17,271 nucleotides of DNA, from the NCBI GenBank assembly GCA_035264765.1, contig DATFPQ010000014.1, forward strand, positions 1 to 17,271, written 5' to 3'. Below, one piece after another: positions 13,421-17,271 of this stretch. The translations under genes and the position numbers were made by a program. A model generated the notes under the pieces. It saw only the letters and a program-made list of their open reading frames with translations, was not told where the DNA came from and ran no database searches. The stretch's first letter is position 1. Every line of letters starts with the position of its first letter. Source of the stretch: DATFPQ01 sp035264765. Its GTDB lineage: Bacteria > Actinomycetota > Actinomycetes > Actinomycetales > Angustibacteraceae.

Positions 13421-13426
13421 ACCCTA
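13421..13426 (-). promoter_or_regulatory. Putative -10 element of a leaderless ung transcript
   Basis: Minus-strand TAGGGT (plus-strand accccta-like block, accctA at 13421-13426) ends 7 nt before the GTG of ung. This is the same hexamer and near-identical spacing as at mvaB. Confidence 0.6.
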
Positions 13427-13451
13427 TCGGTCGGCCGCGACACGCCGAGTG

Positions 13452-13481
13452 TTGAACTTATCCCGGCAAGCCCTTTACGGT
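13452..13481 (+). promoter_or_regulatory. Promoter for the riboswitch-rpf transcript
   Basis: TTGAAC (13452-13457) and TACGGT (13476-13481) are separated by 18 nt. This fits a housekeeping-sigma promoter placed just upstream of the c-di-AMP riboswitch, with transcription starting near 13488. Confidence 0.6.
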
Positions 13482-13499
13482 ACTCGGGTCGCTCTAGGC

Positions 13500-13690
13500 G
13501 ACGACCGTCGCCGGCAGCGCCAAACTCCACCCGGCACGACGACGGCCACTCCGAGACTGATTGAGGGTGGAGGCGGGGGACCCACTCACGTGGCCACCGC
13601 GGTGGCCTTGGGGTGAAGCCGTCCCGAACGGGACGGCCGGGTGCTCACGACCCGAACCCGACAGCTCACCTCGTCGGCGCTCGACGTGAG
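13500..13690 (+). ncRNA. ydaO/yuaA c-di-AMP riboswitch upstream of rpf
   Basis: The core blocks of the RF00379 class are readable in order. GGGGGACCCA is at 13575-13584, followed by a hairpin GGCCACCGCGGTGGCC (13592-13607) and TTGGGGTGAA (13608-13617). A second hairpin, CCGTCCCG-AA-CGGGACGG, spans 13619-13636. The 3' block GACCCGAACCCGACAGCTCA starts at about 13649 and is followed by CCTCGTCGG. An upstream stem, ctccaccc (13525-13532) with gggtggag (13565-13572), closes the 5' part. In Actinomycetota this class often controls rpf and other cell-wall hydrolase genes, and binding of c-di-AMP usually turns expression off. The 3' edge nearly touches the Shine-Dalgarno (gagagg, 13688-13693). The outer boundaries are approximate. 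Confidence 0.9.
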
Positions 13691-13701
13691 AGGCACCCCA
13701 A

Positions 13702-14367
13702 ATGTCGCTGTCCCCTGCTCTCCCCCGCACGTCCTACGCCGGGCAGCACCGCGCCCCGGCTCCCCGCAAGCGCACTGTCCGGGCCCTGGTCGGCGTCTCC
13801 GCCACCGGCGCTCTGCTCGCCGCCCCGCTCGTGATGGCCTCGCCGGCCCAGGCTGCCAGTAGCAGCACCTGGAACCGCCTCGCCGCCTGCGAGAGCGGTG
13901 GCAACTGGGGCATCAACACCGGCAACGGCTACTACGGCGGCCTGCAGTTCAGCGCTCAGACTTGGGCCGGCTTCGGCGGGCGCAAGTACGCCAGCCGCGC
14001 CGACCGCGCCAGCCGCTCCCAGCAGATCCTGATCGCCGAGAAGGTCCTGGACGCGCAGGGCTGGAACGCCTGGCCCTCCTGCTCGCGCAAGCTCGGCCTG
14101 TCGCGTGCCGACAAGGGCGGCTCCCCCCGCGTCAGCCGCTCCACGACGCGCAAGTCCGTGAAGAAGAAGGCCACGTCCCGCGCGGCCTCGGTCTCGCGCG
14201 GCAGCAAGGGCACGTACACCGTCCGCAGCGGTGACACCCTGGGCAAGATCGCCGCGCGCAAGCACGTCCGTGGCGGCTGGCGTGCGCTGTACAGCAAGAA
14301 CGCCTCGCGCCTGCACGGCAACCCGAACCGCATCTACGTCGGTCAGCGCCTGGTGCTGCCCCGCTGA
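13702..14367 (+). CDS. Resuscitation-promoting factor-like transglycosylase with LysM domain
   Basis: A 221-aa secreted cell-wall enzyme. A signal peptide covers ~1-51: basic RKRTVR, hydrophobic 28-45, then an ASPAQA-A cleavage site after A51. The Rpf-type lytic transglycosylase domain covers ~54-133. It contains WNRLAACESGGNW (57-69) with catalytic E64 and GYYGGLQFSAQTW (76-88); C63 and C127 are placed to form the conserved disulfide. A Lys/Arg/Ser-rich linker (~135-168) leads to a LysM peptidoglycan-binding domain (171-219, GTYTVRSGDTLGKIA onward). Rpf proteins cleave peptidoglycan and promote growth resumption from dormancy. The ATG start has gagagg 8 nt upstream and sits at the end of a c-di-AMP riboswitch, which should set its expression. 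A strong terminator follows. Confidence 0.93.
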   Translation: MSLSPALPRTSYAGQHRAPAPRKRTVRALVGVSATGALLAAPLVMASPAQAASSSTWNRLAACESGGNWGINTGNGYYGGLQFSAQTWAGFGGRKYASRADRASRSQQILIAEKVLDAQGWNAWPSCSRKLGLSRADKGGSPRVSRSTTRKSVKKKATSRAASVSRGSKGTYTVRSGDTLGKIAARKHVRGGWRALYSKNASRLHGNPNRIYVGQRLVLPR

Positions 14368-14388
14368 CACCTCCCCTTCTGGGGTGCC

Positions 14389-14424
14389 GAGGCCCCCGGC
14401 TCGCGTCGTCGAGCCGGGGGCCTC
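14389..14424 (+). terminator. Intrinsic-type terminator after rpf
   Basis: A perfect 15-bp stem, gaggcccccggctcg (14389-14403) and cgagccgggggcctc (14410-14424), with a 6-nt loop, lies 22 nt after the rpf stop. No long T-tract follows, as is usual in GC-rich actinobacteria. Confidence 0.85.
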
Positions 14425-14494
14425 TGGCGTTCTCCGTCGGGCGCCCGGTTGGCGAGGCCCGGCTGCTTAGACTCGCTCCTCGTGCACCGCTACC

Positions 14495-14974
14495 CCGTTC
14501 GACTGCTGCGCCTTGCTCTACCGCGACCCGAAGGCCGTCCGGTCGGCACACTCAGAGAGCCGGCTACCTCGACGTCCGGACCGACGCAGTGGAGTTCAAC
14601 CCGGCCGACTATGCGTTGGGCCTGACCCGGCGGGCGCGCGGGCTGCCGTTCTGGTTCAGCCTGGCCACGCACGGCACCGACGCCTACACCGACGCGGTGG
14701 AGCGCACGCTCGAGGTGGCCCGGCACGCCGCCGCCGAGATCGAGCGGCGCGGCTAACGTCGAGCTGCTGCGCGAGCCGGACACCTCGGTGGTGGTGTTCC
14801 GGCGGATCGGCTGCGCCGCAGCAGTACCAGCGCTGGTCCGACCGGCTGCTGCTGGCCAACTACGCGTTCGTCGTCCCCACCTCACACGAGGGCGAGACCG
14901 TCACCCGGTTCGCGATCGTGAACCCGCGCACGACCGAGGCCGACATCTCGGGGATCCTGGACACCATGGCCTGA
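14495..14974 (+). pseudogene. Decayed C-terminal fragment of a group II PLP-dependent decarboxylase
   Basis: No single frame is coherent, but four consecutive blocks in shifting frames read like the C-terminal third of a pyridoxal-dependent decarboxylase (aromatic amino acid or diaminobutyrate decarboxylase group). Block 1 (14495-14557) reads PFDCCALLYRDP. Block 2 (14559-14753) reads AGYLDVRTDAVEFNPADYAL through GLPFWFSLATHGT. Block 3 (14755-14811) reads NVELLREPDTSVVVFRRIG. Block 4 (14816-14974) reads PQQYQRWSDRLL through AIVNPRTTEADISGILDTMA and the stop. Frameshifts therefore lie near 14558, 14753 (where frame 2 meets TAA) and 14812. The last fits loss of two bases from an original IGWxPQQY. 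The N-terminal ~300 residues, including the PLP-binding Lys region (usually HKW just upstream of block 1), are absent. It is not functional unless the indels are sequencing errors, and even then it is truncated. Confidence 0.85.
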
Positions 14975-15011
14975 ACCGTCAGGCAGGGGCACAGGCAGGG
15001 GGCGACGGTAA

Positions 15012-15040
15012 ATGACACCGGTGTGGTTCGTGCCTACACT
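15012..15040 (+). promoter_or_regulatory. Promoter of the DUF3263-LytR_C unit with an internal palindrome
   Basis: ATGACA (15012-15017) and TACACT (15035-15040) are 17 nt apart, close to the housekeeping consensus. The perfect 10-nt palindrome acaccggtgt (15015-15024) overlaps the -35 and the spacer and could be an operator half-turn. The Shine-Dalgarno aggagg follows at 15061-15066. Confidence 0.65.
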
Positions 15041-15071
15041 GGGCCTGCACCGACCACCGCAGGAGGCCCGC

Positions 15072-15380
15072 ATGGACGCCGCGTCCGACACCGCGCAGCA
15101 GCCCACCTCGGGCGTTCCCGCGCCCGGTGGCGACCTGAGCGACCGCGAGCGGGAGATCCTGGCGTTCGAGCGGCAGTGGTGGAAGTACGCCGGCGCCAAG
15201 GAGCAGGCGGTCCGCGAGCTCTTCGACATGTCGGCGACCCGCTACTACCAGGTGCTCAACGCGCTGATCGACCGGCCGGACGCCCTGGCGTTCGACCCCA
15301 TGCTGGTCAAGCGGCTGCGCCGGATGCGCGAGTCCCGCCAGCGGGCCCGCTCGGCCCGTCGCCTGGGTCTGAAGGTCTGA
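15072..15380 (+). CDS. DUF3263 family small HTH-like protein
   Basis: A 102-aa protein of the actinobacterial DUF3263 family. After a variable N-terminus (1-20) come LSDREREILAFERQWWKYAG (22-41), the helix-turn-helix-like stretch AKEQAVRELFDMSATRYYQVLNALID (42-67) and a basic end rich in Arg (LRRMRESRQRARSARRLG). This composition suggests a DNA-binding protein similar to sigma-factor region 4 folds, but no function is established. The ATG start has a perfect AGGAGG with 5 nt spacing. It is followed after 56 bp by the LytR_C protein gene, the same pair as Rv0430-Rv0431 of Mycobacterium tuberculosis as I recall it. Confidence 0.9.
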   Translation: MDAASDTAQQPTSGVPAPGGDLSDREREILAFERQWWKYAGAKEQAVRELFDMSATRYYQVLNALIDRPDALAFDPMLVKRLRRMRESRQRARSARRLGLKV

Positions 15381-15436
15381 CGCCGGCAGCGCCGGGCAGG
15401 TCGTCCAGACCGCTCCCGGCGGCCAGGTCCGAGCCG

Positions 15437-16024
15437 ATGAGCTCCTCCTCCCGTCAACGCAGCGGCGCGCACCGACCGCGCCGGCGGCCCGGTGCGGTCG
15501 CGCTTGCGCTGCTGGGGACGGTCGCCGTCGTTGCGGCCGTGGTCGTGGGCGTGCGGTTGCTGACCGGGCCCACCTCCGCTCCGGACGCCGCTCGGCCGGC
15601 GGCCAGTGCACAGCAGCTCGGGTCGCCGGGCTCCCCGTCGCCGTCGTCCCCACGCACCGTGAGTCCCTCGCCCAACCCATCGCCGAGTCCGGCATTGAGC
15701 GCGTCGAGCCTGTCCAGCGGGTCCGCCGCCGTTGACCGCTCGGCCGCCGTCACGGTGCTGAACGGCTCCGGCCGGGCCGGGCTCGCGACCCGGGCGGCCG
15801 CCACCCTGCGCTCGGCCGGCTGGTCGCTCGCAAGCACGGGGAACTACCCCCAGACGCGGCTACCGACTCAGCCATCGAGCACGGTGTACTACTCCGGCAC
15901 CGACCTTCGAGCGACGGCGCGCGCGGTCAGCGAGGACCTGCCCGGCACCCAGCGGGTGCAGCGCTCCACGGAGTTCGGCGACGGCGCGGTGACCGTCGTG
16001 CTGGGGCCCGACTACTCCGGCTGA
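15437..16024 (+). CDS. LytR C-terminal domain (LytR_C) membrane-anchored protein
   Basis: A 195-aa protein. It has a short basic cytosolic N-terminus (1-18), one membrane helix (~19-42), a Ser/Pro-rich extracytoplasmic linker (~45-98) and a LytR_C domain (~103-193). That domain begins with AVTVLNGSGRAGLATRAA (104-121), the family hallmark. The LytR catalytic domain (LytR-CpsA-Psr) is absent, so this is the stand-alone LytR_C type (the Rv0431 'tuberculin-related peptide' group in mycobacteria). It acts outside the membrane and probably has an envelope role, but the function is not known. It is probably co-transcribed with DUF3263. The start has only a weak ribosome-binding site. Its 3' end overlaps the convergent HExxH gene by 13 bp. 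Confidence 0.85.
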   Translation: MSSSSRQRSGAHRPRRRPGAVALALLGTVAVVAAVVVGVRLLTGPTSAPDAARPAASAQQLGSPGSPSPSSPRTVSPSPNPSPSPALSASSLSSGSAAVDRSAAVTVLNGSGRAGLATRAAATLRSAGWSLASTGNYPQTRLPTQPSSTVYYSGTDLRATARAVSEDLPGTQRVQRSTEFGDGAVTVVLGPDYSG

Positions 16025-16479
16025 GCCCTCCGCGGCCTCGGCCCCCGACGCGCGCGGGGAGGCCGCTCGAGGGTCAGCGGATAACCGCCGTCCGCGAGCC
16101 CGGCCCGGACCTCGAACACGTTCGCCGTGGCGGCGTCGCCGACCCGCAGCCACGACCAGGCGCTGGCCAGTCCGTACGCGACCGGGAAGCCGACCAGGCC
16201 GAGCAGCTGCGCCCACTGCACGGCGTGCCGCACCTCGTGCTCGACCAGCCGTGGCCGAAGGGCCAGCTCGGGGGCGTCCATCCGCAGCAGGACGACGTCG
16301 CCGATGGTGACGGCGGCGGCGCGCGGGGCCGGGAACGGGGACCGGTAGCGGTAGGCGAGCACCGTCCCGCGCGGTCCCTGGCGCAGGCGAGCGCGGCCCG
16401 TCGCCGCCAGCGCCAGCCCGAGCGGCGTGGCCAGGGTCACGCCGTTGACGGTTCGGCGGAGCAGGTCGAGGGTGCGCAC
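16012..16479 (-). CDS. Small putative HExxH zinc metallopeptidase-like protein
   Basis: A 155-aa protein of no firmly recognised family. It contains LVEHEVRHAVQWAQLLG (79-94), a canonical HExxH zinc motif (H81, E82, H85). A later FEVRAGLADGGYP (122-134) could supply a third ligand, E123, in gluzincin or DUF4157 fashion. Hydrophobic stretches at ~12-27 and ~90-110 surround the motif, so it may be membrane-associated; the first is not a convincing secretion signal. The basic C-terminus (RARRGPRPRRAQ) is a tail. The start is GTG at 16479 with GAGGA 7 nt upstream. The TAG stop lies inside the LytR_C gene on the other strand. Substrate and role are unknown, and the protease activity is inferred only from the motif. 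Confidence 0.7.
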   Translation of the reverse strand: MRTLDLLRRTVNGVTLATPLGLALAATGRARLRQGPRGTVLAYRYRSPFPAPRAAAVTIGDVVLLRMDAPELALRPRLVEHEVRHAVQWAQLLGLVGFPVAYGLASAWSWLRVGDAATANVFEVRAGLADGGYPLTLERPPRARRGPRPRRAQPE

Positions 16480-16530
16480 GCGGCCATCCTCCCCCGCGGC
16501 GCCGGGGGCTACTCGACAGCCGGACAGGCA

Positions 16531-16557
16531 TTTGCACTCGGCAGGGTCGAGTGCTAA
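16531..16557. promoter_or_regulatory. CIRCE operator 1 (HrcA site)
   Basis: TTTGCACTC (16531-16539), 9 nt, then GAGTGCTAA (16549-16557). This matches TTAGCACTC-N9-GAGTGCTAA with one change. It overlaps the groEL promoter, so HrcA binding would block transcription. Confidence 0.92.
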
Positions 16558-16560
16558 TCA
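16532..16560 (+). promoter_or_regulatory. groEL promoter
   Basis: TTGCAC (16532-16537) and TAATCA (16555-16560) are 17 nt apart and lie almost entirely within CIRCE operator 1. This is the classical arrangement for HrcA-repressed chaperonin genes. Confidence 0.65.
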
Positions 16561-16566
16561 TTGGAC

Positions 16567-16593
16567 CTGGCACTTCGACCCGTTGAGTGCCAA
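16567..16593. promoter_or_regulatory. CIRCE operator 2 (diverged HrcA site)
   Basis: CTGGCACTT (16567-16575), 9 nt, then GAGTGCCAA (16585-16593). It is a second inverted repeat with the same N9 spacing, more diverged, just downstream of the -10 and therefore in the 5' leader. Confidence 0.8.
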
Positions 16594-16713
16594 ATGAAGA
16601 CGTCGACTCCCAGGTGAGGGCCGGCACCGCCGCGTGACCAGAGCGCGCCGGACCGGCTCGTCCGTCGCGGGCGCCTGAGGGTCACCACCCGATCACGGGA
16701 GGAACCCGACAGC

Positions 16714-17271
16714 ATGGCCAAGATCATCGCCTTCGACGAGGAGGCCCGGCGCGGTCTCGAGCGCGGCATGAACGTGCTCGCCGACGCCGTCCGCGTCACG
16801 CTCGGCCCCAAGGGCCGCAACGTCGTCCTGGAGAAGAAGTGGGGCGCCCCCACGATCACCAACGACGGTGTGAGCATCGCCAAGGAGATCGAGCTCGACG
16901 ACCCGTACGAGAAGATCGGCGCGGAGCTCGTGAAGGAGGTCGCCAAGAAGACCGACGACGTCGCGGGCGACGGCACCACCACCGCGACCGTCCTGGCGCA
17001 GGCGCTCGTGCGCGAGGGCCTGCGCAACGTCGCCGCCGGCGCGAACCCGATGGCGCTCAAGCGCGGCATCGAGAAGGCCGTCGACGCCGTCTCCAACGAG
17101 CTGCTCGCCATGGCGAAGGACGTCGAGACGAAGGAGCAGATCGCCTCCACCGCCTCCATCTCGGCGGCTGACCCCCAGATCGGCGAGATGATCGCCGAGG
17201 CCATGGACAAGGTCGGCAAGGAGGGTGTCATCACCGTCGAGGAGAGCAACACCTTCGGCCTCGAGCTCGAG
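16714..17271 (+). CDS. groEL: Chaperonin GroEL (60 kDa), N-terminal part; continues past window
   Basis: The first 186 residues of GroEL, the ATP-driven folding chamber of the cytosol. Equatorial-domain motifs are intact: TLGPKGRNVVLEKKWGAP (29-46), ITNDGVSIAKEIELDDP (48-64) and GDGTTTATVLAQAL (85-98) with catalytic D86. ANPMALKRGIEKAV and EESNTFGLELE lead into the intermediate domain at the window edge. The start MAKIIAFDEEARRGLERG and the Shine-Dalgarno gggaggaa (~16697-16704) fix the ATG. No groES precedes it, so this is the solitary chaperonin copy of actinobacteria (the groEL2 position in mycobacteria). The C-terminal tail that would confirm the paralogue lies outside. Two CIRCE sites indicate heat-inducible HrcA control; no HspR HAIR site was seen. 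Confidence 0.97.
   Translation, partial: MAKIIAFDEEARRGLERGMNVLADAVRVTLGPKGRNVVLEKKWGAPTITNDGVSIAKEIELDDPYEKIGAELVKEVAKKTDDVAGDGTTTATVLAQALVREGLRNVAAGANPMALKRGIEKAVDAVSNELLAMAKDVETKEQIASTASISAADPQIGEMIAEAMDKVGKEGVITVEESNTFGLELE

Noticed and set aside
14513..14974. 153-aa intact protein
   Set aside because: Only its first ~15 and last ~53 residues match the decarboxylase family. The middle is a shifted frame, so it is a relic and not a gene.
16554..17252. 232-aa minus-strand frame antisense to groEL
   Set aside because: It is the Ser-rich mirror frame of a highly biased groEL sequence. It also covers the CIRCE/promoter region, and nothing supports expression.
1..17271. tRNA, rRNA or mobile-element genes
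   Set aside because: I looked through the intergenic gaps for tRNA-like T-loop sequences, transposase motifs and terminal inverted repeats and saw none I could support.

Overview
The window is very GC-rich (well over 70 percent by eye), with GTG starts and strong third-position G/C bias. Its gene content is typical of Actinomycetota: a DUF3263 protein, a LytR_C 'tuberculin-related' type protein, a ThrE-type exporter, a sucrase/ferredoxin-like protein, an Rpf-like transglycosylase behind a c-di-AMP riboswitch, and a stand-alone CIRCE-controlled groEL. I cannot name the genus from sequence alone. No rRNA, tRNA, CRISPR array, transposase or phage gene was seen, and this looks like ordinary chromosome.

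Layout. 1-454 is the 3' end of a Gly/Ala/Asp repeat protein whose stop codon touches the start of a JmjC/cupin 2-oxoglutarate oxygenase gene (455-1693). A 217-bp gap holds a long imperfect palindrome. A sucrase/ferredoxin-like thioredoxin-fold [2Fe-2S] protein follows (1912-2829), then an MBL-fold hydrolase (3042-3866). A strong hairpin terminator separates the hydrolase from a convergent 57-aa CsbD stress protein (3928-4101, minus). A YjdF/DUF2238-like membrane protein (4208-4912) faces a large GAF-PAS-PAS-GAF-PP2C phosphatase (4959-7586, minus). That phosphatase is divergent from a YbdK-type carboxylate-amine ligase (7840-9036), which is followed by HMG-CoA lyase (9131-10072).

A minus-strand SGNH hydrolase (10098-10925) is divergent from a ThrE-like threonine/serine exporter (10981-12612). 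A 15-bp minisatellite lies between the exporter and the convergent uracil-DNA glycosylase gene ung (12712-13413, minus). Next comes a promoter, a ydaO/yuaA c-di-AMP riboswitch and an Rpf-LysM cell-wall enzyme (13702-14367) with its own terminator. After that is a decayed 3' fragment of a group II PLP-dependent decarboxylase, broken by three frameshifts (about 14495-14974). The right end holds DUF3263 (15072-15380) and a LytR_C protein (15437-16024) in one transcription unit. A small convergent HExxH protein (16012-16479, minus) overlaps the latter. The window ends inside groEL, which has two CIRCE operators.

The genes are mostly single-gene units, not one pathway. Themes are stress and envelope homeostasis (CsbD, SpoIIE-type phosphatase, Rpf, GroEL), redox and small-molecule metabolism (Suc_Fer, YbdK, HMG-CoA lyase) and DNA repair (ung). 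Genes fall into two start classes. One has clear Shine-Dalgarno sequences (MBL, CsbD, phosphatase, DUF3263, groEL). The other has a -10-like hexamer only 6-7 nt before the start codon, which suggests leaderless mRNAs (mvaB and ung most clearly). I found no clear novel defence or mobile system. The least explained items are the repeat-protein/JmjC pair, the 75-nt palindrome, the decarboxylase remnant and the small HExxH protein. Apart from the pseudogene there is no gene-free stretch longer than 300 bases.
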